DNA of 64,000 nucleotides from Pseudomonadota bacterium (lineage in GTDB: Bacteria; Pseudomonadota; Alphaproteobacteria; Rhizobiales; Phreatobacteraceae), in assembly GCA_020161695.1 (NCBI GenBank), contig JAIUOO010000025.1, forward strand, positions 1 through 64,000, read 5' to 3'. The notes under the pieces were generated by a model. It was not told the DNA's origin, searched no databases, and saw only the letters and a program-made list of their open reading frames with translations. Shown here piece by piece: positions 34,863-43,206 of this stretch. Position numbers and translations under genes: made by a program. The first letter of the stretch is position 1. Each line of letters opens with the position of its first letter.

Positions 34863-35198
34863 ATGGACCCGGAAATGCTCAAAGGCCACCTCGACACCAT
34901 CGTCCTCGCCGCGCTTGAGGCAGGGCCAGCCCATGGTTACGCGGTCATCGAGTCGATCCGCGCGCGCAGCGGCGAGACATTCGACCTGCCGGAAGGCACG
35001 CTCTATCCGGCACTGCACCGGCTCGAGGCAGCGGGGCTGCTCCAGAGCGAATGGACGGTGCCACCGACGGGCCGCAAGCGCCGCGTCTATGCCCTGACGC
35101 CGGCCGGCCGCGACGCGCTGGCGAAGCGGCGGACGGTGTGGGAGCGTTTCGCACACGGGGTCAATGCCATCGTCGGAGGACGGCCGTGGCCAGCCTGA
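34863..35198 (+). CDS. PadR-family transcriptional regulator
   Basis: A 111-residue winged-helix regulator. The N-terminal domain (LKGHLDTIVLAALEAGPAHGYAVIE) and the GTLYPALHRLEAAGLLQSEW recognition region are typical of PadR. It overlaps the following gene by 13 bases; such pairs of a PadR protein and a HAAS-domain membrane protein usually control a stress or transport function together. Confidence 0.93.
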   Translation: MDPEMLKGHLDTIVLAALEAGPAHGYAVIESIRARSGETFDLPEGTLYPALHRLEAAGLLQSEWTVPPTGRKRRVYALTPAGRDALAKRRTVWERFAHGVNAIVGGRPWPA

Positions 35199-35806
35199 TC
35201 GACACCTATCTCGACGACCTCTCGCGTCATCTCAGCCACGATCCGGCACTGGCGCGGCGCATGCGCGCCGAGATCGCCGACCACTTCGCCGAGGCGCTGG
35301 GTGAGTGCCCCTCCGAGGCGGAGATGCGCCGCATCATCGCGCGCATGGGCCCCGCCCGCGCCATTGCCGCGGCGCTCGCCGCCGACGGCGCGAGCCGGCA
35401 GGTGGACCGCACCTGGGTCATTCTGCTCGTCGCGCTCATCGCGACCTTCATCGCCATGCGGCTGCGCTCGCTCTGGCTGCCGCCGCTCGCGACAGACGGA
35501 GCCCTGGCCGGCTTTGCGGCGCCGCTGATCGATCGCTGGGCCTTCGTCGCGGCCATCGCGGCGGCGGTTGCCGGCTACTGGGTCATGCGGCCCTCCCCGG
35601 CCGCTCCGCTGCTTGCCCTCGCCGCGCTCTGCGCTTCTGTTGCCGCGGGCATGCTGCGCATCGCGCTCGCAGCCGACTGGTCGGCCGCGCCGCTCGCCGT
35701 GGCCGCCGCGACCGTCGGCGAATGTGCCCTCGTCGGGCTGCTGCTCGCGCAAATCCTGGCGCTGTGCAGAAGGCGGCGGCAGGCCGCGCGCCTCTCTGCC
35801 GACTAG
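35186..35806 (+). CDS. PadR-associated HAAS-type membrane protein
   Basis: A 206-residue protein. The N-terminal 70 residues (LIDTYLDDLSRHLSHDPALARRMRAEIADHFAEALGE region) form the helical HAAS-like domain commonly encoded beside PadR regulators; four hydrophobic segments follow to the C-terminus. It starts at a GTG (35186) with GGAGG just upstream, inside the end of the PadR gene, so the two are coupled. The HAAS domain probably senses or binds the PadR partner at the membrane; this is inference from the family. Confidence 0.78.
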   Translation: MASLIDTYLDDLSRHLSHDPALARRMRAEIADHFAEALGECPSEAEMRRIIARMGPARAIAAALAADGASRQVDRTWVILLVALIATFIAMRLRSLWLPPLATDGALAGFAAPLIDRWAFVAAIAAAVAGYWVMRPSPAAPLLALAALCASVAAGMLRIALAADWSAAPLAVAAATVGECALVGLLLAQILALCRRRRQAARLSAD

Positions 35807-35863
35807 CCGACGAAACGAACCCCCTCATCCATCCGAATTTGCTACCGATCCCGGAGGGACGGC

Positions 35864-36478
35864 ATGACCACGCTTGCCTCGCACACACCTTCCGTCCGCC
35901 TCGCCGAGGGTTGGGCGCTGACCGGCACGATCACCCTCGCCGTGCTCGCCGCATCGGCGCTCGTCCATGTCGCCGCCGGCGGCGGCACGGACGGCTTCCG
36001 GGCAGCCATCCGCCTGACCGCGCGCACCTCGCTTGTGCTGTTCCTCATGAGCTTCGCCGCATCGTCGCTCGCCCGGCTGGCGCCATCGCCGCTGACGCGT
36101 TGGATGATCCGCAACCGGCGCTATCTCGGCGTCTCCTTCGCCATGTCCCATGTCATCCACGCGGCGGCGATCATCGCGCTGGTCCGCGCCGACGCGGCGC
36201 TGTTCTGGCAGCTCAGCACCATCGGCTCGGTCGTCACCGGCAGCACCACCTATCTCGTCATCGCGCTGATGGCCGCCACCTCCTTCGACGCCGCAGTGCG
36301 CTGGATCGGCCCCCGCGCCTGGCGCTCGCTGCACTGGTGGGGCGCCTGGTACATCTGGGTCAGTTTCGTCTTCACCAACGGCAAGCGCGTGCCGATGAGC
36401 CTCTGGTATCTCGTTCCGGTGGCCCTCCTCGGCCTTGCCGTGGCGCTGCGCTGGATGGCCTCACGACGAATGGCCTAG
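35864..36478 (+). CDS. Ferric reductase-like transmembrane protein
   Basis: A 204-residue membrane protein with five to six hydrophobic segments. Histidines sit inside membrane helices (AMSHVIHAAAII near 105-115 and LHWWGAWYIW near 150-160), the pattern of the ferric-reductase/MsrQ heme-binding domain. No flavin or NAD domain is present, so it would need an electron partner. The role is not clear. It starts 57 bases after the HAAS protein gene. Confidence 0.72.
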   Translation: MTTLASHTPSVRLAEGWALTGTITLAVLAASALVHVAAGGGTDGFRAAIRLTARTSLVLFLMSFAASSLARLAPSPLTRWMIRNRRYLGVSFAMSHVIHAAAIIALVRADAALFWQLSTIGSVVTGSTTYLVIALMAATSFDAAVRWIGPRAWRSLHWWGAWYIWVSFVFTNGKRVPMSLWYLVPVALLGLAVALRWMASRRMA

Positions 36479-36568
36479 CGATACAGATGCATCGCATTCC
36501 AGCCGTGCTTTGACACCTGCCTGTCTGATCGGCTTCATTCGCGGCCTTCTCATGCTCCGGAGGCCGCC

Positions 36569-37951
36569 ATGGCGCTGACGAACCTGCAGGTCCGCGACGT
36601 CGAAACCGTTCTGCACCCCTACACCAACCAGGCGACCGTCCGCGAAACCGGCACGCTGATCCTCGAGAGCGGCAAGGGGATCCATGTCACGGATGTCGAC
36701 GGCAAGTCCTATATCGAGGGCATGTCGGGGCTGTGGTGCGCCTCGCTCGGCTACGGCAACCAGGAGCTCGCCGAGACCGCCTACGAGCAGATGAAGAAGC
36801 TGTCCTTCACGCACCTGTTCGGCGGCAAGAGCCACGACCCCGCCATCGAACTGGCGGAGAAGCTGAAGGAGAAGGCCCCGGTGCCGATCTCCAAGGTGTT
36901 CTTCGTCTGCTCGGGTTCGGAAGCCAATGACAGCCAGGTCAAGATGATCTGGTACATGAACAACGCGCTCGGCCGCCCGCAGAAAAAGAAGATCATCTCG
37001 CGGATCAAGGGCTATCACGGCGTCACGGTCGCCTCGGCCTCGCTGACCGGCCTGCCGGCCAATCACATCGATTTCGACCTGCCGATCTCCGGCATCCTGC
37101 ACACGTCCTGCCCGCACTACTACCGCTTCGGCAAGGACGGCGAGACCGAGGAGGAGTTCTCCTCCCGCATGGCGCAGGACCTCGAGGACTTGATCCTGCG
37201 CGAGGGGCCGGAGACGGTCGCGGCCTTCATCGCCGAGCCGGTGATGGGCGCTGGCGGCGTCATCGTGCCGCCGAAGGACTATTTCCCGAAGATCATGGCC
37301 GTCTGCAACAAGTACGACGTGTTCATGATCTCCGACGAGGTGATCTGCGGCTTCGGCCGGCTCGGCGAGTGGTTCGGCTCGTCCGCCCTCGGCTACAAGC
37401 CGCACTCGATCTCGATCGCCAAGGCCCTGACCTCGGCCTACATGCCGGTCGGCGCCATCATGATCCCCGAGGACATGTATCAGGCGACCATCGTGGAATC
37501 GAAGAAGGTCGGCACGTTTGGCCACGGCTTCACCTATTCCGGCCATCCGGTCGGCGCGGCGGTGGCGCTGAAGACGCTGGAAATCTACGAGCGCGAGAAG
37601 ATCATCGAGAAGGCCGCGGCCAAGTCGCCGCAGTTCCAGGCCCATCTGAAGGCGCTCGGCGACCATCCCCTGGTCGGCGAGGCCCGCGGTCTCGGCATGG
37701 TCGGCGCCATCGAAGTGGTCGCCGACAAGAAGACCAAGAAGGCCTTCGATCCCAAGTCGGCCGTCGGCGCCCGGGCGGTGAAGATCGCCGAGGAAGAGGG
37801 CCTCATCGTTCGCGCCATGGGCGATTCCATCGGCATCTGCCCGCCGCTGATCATCACGCCGGAAGAGACCGACGACATGTTCGACCGCCTGTCGCGCGCG
37901 CTCGACAAGACGCTGGACTGGGCGACGAAGGAAAAGCTGCTGGGCGCGTGA
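36569..37951 (+). CDS. Class III PLP-dependent aminotransferase
   Basis: A 460-residue omega-type aminotransferase (aspartate aminotransferase family). Features: GLWCASLGYGNQEL, VCSGSEANDSQVK (phosphate cup, GSEAN at 116-120), KGYHGVT, SDEVICGFGRLG with D256 contacting the PLP ring nitrogen, and SIAKALTSAYMPVGA with the Schiff-base Lys285. The substrate could be beta-alanine, pyruvate or a polyamine, and cannot be settled from sequence. The start has CCGGAGG upstream. A hairpin follows the stop. Confidence 0.93.
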   Translation: MALTNLQVRDVETVLHPYTNQATVRETGTLILESGKGIHVTDVDGKSYIEGMSGLWCASLGYGNQELAETAYEQMKKLSFTHLFGGKSHDPAIELAEKLKEKAPVPISKVFFVCSGSEANDSQVKMIWYMNNALGRPQKKKIISRIKGYHGVTVASASLTGLPANHIDFDLPISGILHTSCPHYYRFGKDGETEEEFSSRMAQDLEDLILREGPETVAAFIAEPVMGAGGVIVPPKDYFPKIMAVCNKYDVFMISDEVICGFGRLGEWFGSSALGYKPHSISIAKALTSAYMPVGAIMIPEDMYQATIVESKKVGTFGHGFTYSGHPVGAAVALKTLEIYEREKIIEKAAAKSPQFQAHLKALGDHPLVGEARGLGMVGAIEVVADKKTKKAFDPKSAVGARAVKIAEEEGLIVRAMGDSIGICPPLIITPEETDDMFDRLSRALDKTLDWATKEKLLGA

Positions 37952-37965
37952 GCGAAACGAGGACG

Positions 37966-37992
37966 CCACCTTTCCCCGGCGGGGAGAGGTGG
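37966..37992. repeat. Hairpin repeat after the aminotransferase gene
   Basis: CCACCTTTCCCC (37966-37977), loop ggc, GGGGAGAGGTGG (37981-37992): a 12-base stem with one G-U position. It lacks a T-run. It resembles the CTCCCC/GGGGAG-type hairpins often scattered between genes in this bacterial order and may also end transcription. Only one full copy was noticed in the window. Confidence 0.6.
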
Positions 37993-38081
37993 CGGCCACC
38001 TCTTCGCCGCGATCCATCGCTTCATTTCTTGCGCCGCAGCGGCTAGCCTTGGAGCAGACGCAAAAAGCCCGAAGAGTGCCG

Positions 38082-39077
38082 ATGGCCCGCGATCTCGACC
38101 CCTTCAAGGTCTCGTCCCCGCGCATCTTCCTGTTCCGGATGCTGGTGTTCCTGGCGCTGGTCGGGCTGATCGTCTTCGTGCTCCAGCGCGAGGTGCGCAT
38201 TGCCTTCATGGCCAATCCCGGCCTCAACGGCGTCATCGTCGCGGTCGGGCTGATCGGCGTGATCCTGTCGTTCCGGCAGGTGATCCGCCTGTTCCGCGAG
38301 GCGCGCTGGGTCAACTCGTTCCGCCTCGCCGATCCCGGCATCGTTGTGGACAAGCCGCCGGTGCTGCTTGCGCCGATGGCGACCATGCTCGGCGACCGCG
38401 CCGGCCGCATGGCGATCTCGACCACCACCATGCGTTCGCTGCTCGATTCGCTGGCGACCCGTCTCGACGAGGGCCGCGAGCTCGCGCGCTATCTCACCGG
38501 CCTCCTCGTCTTCCTCGGCCTGCTCGGCACCTTCTGGGGCCTGATCGAGACGGTCACCTCGGTCGGCCGGGTCATCAACGGCCTGTCGACGCAGGGCGAG
38601 CTCGGCACGATTTTCGAGGACATGAAGCGCGGCCTCGCCGAACCGCTCGGCGGCATGGGCATCGCCTTCTCGTCCTCGCTGTTCGGCCTTGCCGGCTCGC
38701 TGGTCCTCGGCTTCCTCGATCTTCAGGCGAGCCAGGCCCAGAACCGCTTCTACACGGAGGTCGAGGACTGGCTGTCGTCCACCGTGCAGGACATGGCGGT
38801 GATCAGTCCGGGCGCGGCCGGCGATGCCGCCCCGCAGGTCAGCGTCGCCGATCTTCAGCGCGCCTTCGACCGGCTGCGCGAAGCCATCGCCGAGGGCCCC
38901 TCCAACCAGCGCGCCAGCGCCGCCATGGCGAACCTTGCCGAGGGCATACAGGGCCTCGTCACCCACATGCGCTCGGAGCAGCAGCTGATCCGCGACTGGG
39001 TCGAGGCCCAGACCGGGGAGCAGAAGGAAGTGCGCCGCCTGCTTGAGCAGGTGCTGCGCGAGCGGAGCCGCACCTGA
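38082..39077 (+). CDS. MotA/TolQ/ExbB-like proton channel subunit
   Basis: A 331-residue membrane protein. Two early hydrophobic segments (about 19-37 and 48-65) are followed by a long cytoplasmic loop and the MotA/ExbB core pair: LTGLLVFLGLLGTFWGLIETV (about 140-160) and GGMGIAFSSSLFGLAGSLVLG. A C-terminal helical tail with many Gln/Arg follows. The ATG at 38082 was preferred over the longer frame from 37989. It precedes the MotB-like gene with a 1-base overlap (TGATG), so the two form one unit. It is not flanked by flagellar, tol or tonB genes. Confidence 0.87.
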   Translation: MARDLDPFKVSSPRIFLFRMLVFLALVGLIVFVLQREVRIAFMANPGLNGVIVAVGLIGVILSFRQVIRLFREARWVNSFRLADPGIVVDKPPVLLAPMATMLGDRAGRMAISTTTMRSLLDSLATRLDEGRELARYLTGLLVFLGLLGTFWGLIETVTSVGRVINGLSTQGELGTIFEDMKRGLAEPLGGMGIAFSSSLFGLAGSLVLGFLDLQASQAQNRFYTEVEDWLSSTVQDMAVISPGAAGDAAPQVSVADLQRAFDRLREAIAEGPSNQRASAAMANLAEGIQGLVTHMRSEQQLIRDWVEAQTGEQKEVRRLLEQVLRERSRT

Positions 39078-40105
39078 TGGCCCTCTCGCGCGCCCGTCGC
39101 GGCGAGCGCGGCATCGACTACTGGCCGGGCTTCGTCGACGCCCTGTCGACCTTCCTGCTCGCCATCATCTTCATGCTGTCGGTGTTCATGCTGGCGCAGT
39201 TCTTCCTGTCGCGCGACATCGCCGGCAAGGACGAGAGCATGCTGCGCCTGCAGCGCCAGATCGCCGAGCTCGGCGAACTGCTGCAGCTTGAGCGTGGCCA
39301 GCGACAGACGCTGCAGGAGGGCCTTGCCGCGATCACCGCGACGCTCGGCACCTCCGAGCAGGAGCGCGCGCGGCTTCAGGGTTTGCTGACCGACGCGCAG
39401 GGCCAGGCGGGCAGCGCCGGAACCCGGGCGACCACGCTGGAGGCCCAGATCGCCCAGCACCGGCAGACCGCGCAGGCCGCGCTCGCCCAGATCGAGCTTC
39501 TGAACCAGCAGATCACCGCGCTGCGCCGGCAGCTCGCGGCGCTGGAGGATGCGCTCGGCGCGAGCGAGGCCCGCGACCGGGAATCGCAATCGCGCATCAC
39601 CGATCTCGGCCGGCGCCTGAACCTCGCTCTGGCCCAGCGCGTGCAGGAACTGTCGCGCTACCGCTCGGAGTTCTTCGGCCGACTGCGCGAGATTCTCGCG
39701 GAACGCGCCGACATCCGCGTGGTCGGCGACCGTTTCGTCTTCGGGTCGGAGGTGTTTTTCGGGTCGAGCCAGGCCGAGATCGAGCCGGGTGGACGTGCCG
39801 AGCTGGACAAGCTGGCGGCCGCCCTCGTCCAGCTGGAAAAGGACATTCCGACCGACATCCCATGGGTCCTGCGGGTCGACGGCCACACCGACGCCCGGCC
39901 GATGCAGGGCGGCCGTTTCCGCTCCAACTGGGAACTGTCGGCGGCCCGCTCCATCGCGGTCGTCCAGTACCTGATCTCGCGCGGCATCGCGCCGGAACGC
40001 CTCGTCGCCGCCGGCTTCGGCGAGTTCCAGCCGATCGACCGCGGCGATACTGCGGAAGCACTGGCGCGCAACCGGCGCATCGAGCTTCGCCTCACGGATC
40101 GATGA
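39077..40105 (+). CDS. MotB-like protein with long coiled coil and OmpA domain
   Basis: A 342-residue protein. One N-terminal membrane helix carries Asp21 in GFVDALSTFLLAIIF, at the place of the proton-carrying Asp of MotB. A coiled coil of about 140 residues rich in Gln/Leu/Ala (about 50-195) lies in the periplasm, and a C-terminal OmpA-type peptidoglycan-binding domain (VDGHTDARPM, NWELSAARSIAVVQYLI, RNRRIELRL) follows. This is the layout of a proton-driven stator whose force reaches the wall through a stalk. It resembles the ZorB architecture, but no other Zorya genes are present. It converges with the ABC exporter gene, overlapping by 14 bases. Confidence 0.88.
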   Translation: MALSRARRGERGIDYWPGFVDALSTFLLAIIFMLSVFMLAQFFLSRDIAGKDESMLRLQRQIAELGELLQLERGQRQTLQEGLAAITATLGTSEQERARLQGLLTDAQGQAGSAGTRATTLEAQIAQHRQTAQAALAQIELLNQQITALRRQLAALEDALGASEARDRESQSRITDLGRRLNLALAQRVQELSRYRSEFFGRLREILAERADIRVVGDRFVFGSEVFFGSSQAEIEPGGRAELDKLAAALVQLEKDIPTDIPWVLRVDGHTDARPMQGGRFRSNWELSAARSIAVVQYLISRGIAPERLVAAGFGEFQPIDRGDTAEALARNRRIELRLTDR

Positions 40106-41918
40106 CGGGCGTCGTCCTCGGCTCGGCCTCGTGGGCGCGGCCGTTGAACTGGAGATCGGCGAGGCGGGCATAGAGCCCGCCGGCCGCGACGAGCTGGGCA
40201 TGGGTGCCCTGTTCCACCACCTGGCCGCCATCCATGACCACGATGCGGTCGCAGTTGAGGATGGTCGCGAGCCGATGGGCGATGACGAGCGTCGTGCGCC
40301 CCTCCATCAGGCGGCCCAGCGCCTCCTGCACCAGCGTCTCGCTCTCGGCATCCAGCGCCGAGGTCGCCTCGTCCAGCAGCAGCAGCGGCGCATCGCGCAG
40401 GATGGCGCGGGCGATGGCGAGGCGCTGGCGCTGGCCGCCGGACAGCGTCACGCCGCGCTCGCCGATGAGGCTGGCATAGCCCTCCGGCATGCGCGCGATG
40501 AACTCGTCGGCATGGGCCATTCTGGCGGCCACCTCGACCTCGGCGCCGCTCGCGTCGGGTCGGCCATAGCGGATGTTGTCGGCGACCGAGGCCGCGAAGA
40601 TCGCGACATCCTGCGGCACCGTCGCGATCCGCGCGCGCAGGGCCGCGGGGTCGACCTCGTTCACCGGCACGCCGTCGAAACGCACGACGCCGCCCTGCGG
40701 GTCGTAGAAGCGCAGCAGCAGGGCGAAGAGCGTCGACTTGCCCGCGCCGGAGGGGCCGACGATGGCGACCTTCTCGCCGGCCTTCACCTCGAAGGTGACG
40801 CCGTCCAGCACCTTCACATCGGGCCGCGCCGGATAGGCGAAACGGGCCGCAACGAAGGCGACCTCGCCGCGCGGCGGCTCCGGCAGCGCCAATGGCCGTT
40901 CGGGGGCGGAGACCGCCGGCTTGGTGGCGAGGATCTCGACCAGCCGCTCCGCCGCGCCGGCGGCCTGCGAAATCTCGCTCCAGACCTCGGAGAGCTGCGA
41001 CAGGGAGCTTGCCGCGAACACCGCGTAGAGCACGAACTGCGACAGCCGGCCGCCCGATATCGTGCCGGCCAGCACCTGCTGCGCGCCGGCCCAGAGCACG
41101 GCGACGACGCTCGCGAAGGCGAAGAAAATGATGACGGCGGTCAGGATCGCCCGCGCTTTGTTGGCGTTGCGGGCGCTGGCATAGGCCTCCTCGGCGGCGG
41201 CGGCATAGCGCTCCGTCACCAGCCGCTCGGCGGTAAAGGCCTGCATGGTCCGGACCGCCTGGATGTTCTCGTCGGCATAGGCGGTGGCATCGGCCAGCCG
41301 GTCCTGCGCCAGGCGCGAACGGCGGCGCACGTTTCGGCCGAAGGCGACCAGCGGCAGGACGAGGATCGGGATCGCGCCGACGACGTAAAGCGACAGCTGC
41401 GGGCTGGTGAACACCATCATCGCCACGGCGCCGGCGAACATGATGAGGTTGCGCAGGGCGATGGAGACCGAGACGCCCATGGCCGACTTGATCTGCGTGG
41501 TGTCGGCGGAGAGCCGCGAGACGAGCTCGCCGGTGCGTGCCGTGTCGAAGAAGGCCGGCGACAGCGTCGCGAGATGGCCGAAGACCCTGGCGCGGATATC
41601 CGCAACCACCCGCTCGCCAAGGCTGGTGACGAGGTAGAACCGGGCGGCGGAGGCGAGCGCCAGCACGGCCGCGATCACCACCATCATCGCGAAATACTGG
41701 GTGATCATGCCCTCGGCCGAAAAGCCGAAATCGATCATGCGGCGGATCGCCAGCGGCACGGCCAGCGTCGCGAGCGATGCAATGACCAGCGCCACGGCGG
41801 CCCCGGCCAGCATGGCCGGATAGCGAGTCATGACGGGAATGAAGGTCAGGAGGGGGCGAAGCTTCGGCCGGGGGGTCGTCTGCGAAGTCCCTTCCGCGGC
41901 GGGCGCGGCGATGCTCAT
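40092..41918 (-). CDS. ABC exporter, fused membrane and ATPase domains
   Basis: A 608-residue half-exporter that should work as a homodimer in the inner membrane. The N-terminal domain has six membrane segments (about 34-320). The ATPase domain has Walker A GPSGAGKST, Q-loop VPQDVAIF, signature LSGGQRQRLAIARA, Walker B LLLLDEATSALD and H-loop IAHRLAT. It is of the MsbA/lipid-exporter type; the substrate is unknown. It lies head to head with rpmE. Confidence 0.94.
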   Translation of the reverse strand: MSIAAPAAEGTSQTTPRPKLRPLLTFIPVMTRYPAMLAGAAVALVIASLATLAVPLAIRRMIDFGFSAEGMITQYFAMMVVIAAVLALASAARFYLVTSLGERVVADIRARVFGHLATLSPAFFDTARTGELVSRLSADTTQIKSAMGVSVSIALRNLIMFAGAVAMMVFTSPQLSLYVVGAIPILVLPLVAFGRNVRRRSRLAQDRLADATAYADENIQAVRTMQAFTAERLVTERYAAAAEEAYASARNANKARAILTAVIIFFAFASVVAVLWAGAQQVLAGTISGGRLSQFVLYAVFAASSLSQLSEVWSEISQAAGAAERLVEILATKPAVSAPERPLALPEPPRGEVAFVAARFAYPARPDVKVLDGVTFEVKAGEKVAIVGPSGAGKSTLFALLLRFYDPQGGVVRFDGVPVNEVDPAALRARIATVPQDVAIFAASVADNIRYGRPDASGAEVEVAARMAHADEFIARMPEGYASLIGERGVTLSGGQRQRLAIARAILRDAPLLLLDEATSALDAESETLVQEALGRLMEGRTTLVIAHRLATILNCDRIVVMDGGQVVEQGTHAQLVAAGGLYARLADLQFNGRAHEAEPRTTPVIDP

Positions 41919-41968
41919 CGGTGGAATGCTTCCCTTGTCGCAGGCGCTTATCGGACTGCCGCCACGTC

Positions 41969-41997
41969 TTGAAAAGAGCCGGAACTTCCGTTAATAG
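41969..41997 (+). promoter_or_regulatory. Promoter of rpmE
   Basis: TTGAAA (41969-41974) and TAATAG (41992-41997) are separated by exactly 17 bases, a good sigma-70 pair in otherwise GC-rich DNA. Transcription would start about 70 bases ahead of rpmE, leaving a leader of that length. Confidence 0.7.
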
Positions 41998-42075
41998 CGC
42001 GGCTTCTCGTCACAGGACGCAACGTTTTCCTGCCGGCTTTCATCGACCCGGCCCCTTATCGCTTCGAGGACGACC

Positions 42076-42306
42076 ATGAAGAGCGGCATCCATCCGGACT
42101 ACCACACGATCAAGGTCGTGATGACCGACGGCACCGAGTACACGACGCGCTCGACCTACGGCAAGGAGGGCGACGTCCTCCAGCTCGACATCGACCCGAA
42201 GTCGCACCCGGCCTGGACCGGCGGCTCGCAGCAGCTGATGGACCGCGGCGGTCGCCTGTCGCGCTTCAACCAGAAGTTCGGCGGCATCGGCGCGCTGAAG
42301 AAGTAA
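42076..42306 (+). CDS. rpmE: 50S ribosomal protein L31
   Basis: A 76-residue ribosomal protein. The sequence opens MKSGIHPDYHTIKVVMTDG and contains DIDPKSHPAWTGG, as in alphaproteobacterial L31. It lacks the CxxC zinc ribbon, so it is the zinc-independent form. It has its own promoter and terminator, and lies divergent from the ABC exporter gene. Confidence 0.98.
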   Translation: MKSGIHPDYHTIKVVMTDGTEYTTRSTYGKEGDVLQLDIDPKSHPAWTGGSQQLMDRGGRLSRFNQKFGGIGALKK

Positions 42307-42332
42307 GCTTCCCCGCCCATTGCGGCGCTGCG

Positions 42333-42360
42333 AAAACCCCGGCCTCCGCCGGGGTTTTTT
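42333..42360 (+). terminator. Intrinsic terminator of rpmE
   Basis: AAAACCCCGGC (42333-42343), loop ctcc, then the perfectly complementary arm 42348-42358, ending in a run of six T (42355-42360). It lies 27 bases after the rpmE stop. The A-run on the other side means it could also end transcripts coming from the lipoprotein gene on the minus strand. Confidence 0.95.
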
Positions 42361-42384
42361 GTTGTCCCGAAGGATCTGGCTGGC

Positions 42385-43089
42385 TCAGCGCGCCATGGAG
42401 ACGGGCGCGCCGGTGGCGGTCGCGCCCGAATAGGCGCCGCCGCCCTGCGGCGAGAGGCGGGCCGCGACCCGGCCGCCCGGCTGCAGCAGCACCACCTCGG
42501 AGCCACGCTGCTCCCACGCATTGATGCGGGCCAGCGAAGGCGCGCGGCAGTTCTGCGGGCTCGCCCGGTAGAACTCGAACAGCGGCGTCGAAGTCAGCGT
42601 GATGCGGCAGCGGTCGCCGGCATCGGTCACGGTCCAGGTGCCCGCGATCGACGTCGCGGAGGAAACAGTCGGGCGTTCCTGGCGCGGCATCGCGGAGACC
42701 ACGGGGGGCGGCGACGCAGACGGGCTGCCACGCTGCGGCTCCGGCTGCATGATCTGCGGCTGGGCGCCCGGCTCGCTCGGGCGCAGCGCCGGCTCGATCG
42801 CGGAGGGACCGACATCCGAGCGCCCAGCGACGGAAGGCGGCGCGATCTCGCCGCTCTCGACCGTCCCGGTCTCGCCCTGCTGCCCGCCGGGGATGACGTC
42901 CTGGTCGGCCGCGGAGGGGCGACGCTCGGGCGCCGGCGGCGGCATATCCGACCGGCCGAAGCCGCGATCGATCCGCTCGGAGCCGCTCGGCGGCACCGAG
43001 GCTGTGGAAAAGTCGCCGAAGCGCGCGGACGAGGTACATCCGGCGAGCGCGACGGAGGCAAGAACGAGGACGGCAGGGCGCATGGCCAT
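42385..43089 (-). CDS. omp19: Omp19-like lipoprotein with AprI/Inh inhibitor domain
   Basis: A 234-residue lipoprotein. The signal peptide ends in a VALAGC lipobox. A Pro/Ser/Glu-rich disordered region (about 30-135) is followed by a C-terminal AprI/Inh beta barrel: SIAGTWTVTDAGDRCRITL, a second Cys in SPQNCRAP, and VVLLQPGGRVAARLS. The two Cys probably form the conserved disulphide. In Brucella, Omp19 is an outer-membrane lipoprotein that inhibits host proteases; the same fold here suggests, but does not prove, such a function. The start could also be GTG at 43101 or ATG at 43083. Confidence 0.82.
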   Translation of the reverse strand: MAMRPAVLVLASVALAGCTSSARFGDFSTASVPPSGSERIDRGFGRSDMPPPAPERRPSAADQDVIPGGQQGETGTVESGEIAPPSVAGRSDVGPSAIEPALRPSEPGAQPQIMQPEPQRGSPSASPPPVVSAMPRQERPTVSSATSIAGTWTVTDAGDRCRITLTSTPLFEFYRASPQNCRAPSLARINAWEQRGSEVVLLQPGGRVAARLSPQGGGAYSGATATGAPVSMAR

Positions 43090-43206
43090 GAACGGGGTCA
43101 CCGGATAGGAAGCCGCGCGAGAGACGCAGGCCCGCCAACATTCGCCGCAACCGGCGGCAATTCCATGGCGAGCCTGAGCGAATTCGCGACGATGTCGCCT
43201 ATCTGG

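Noticed and set aside
36461..38431. A 656-codon open frame on the minus strand opposite the aminotransferase
   Set aside because: Antisense to a gene with all PLP-enzyme motifs; translation is His/Asp/Arg-rich and domain-free.
38082..40105. A Zorya defence system (ZorA/ZorB resemblance)
   Set aside because: Only the motor-like pair is present; no ZorC, ZorD or ZorE gene is in the neighbourhood, and the flanks are housekeeping genes.
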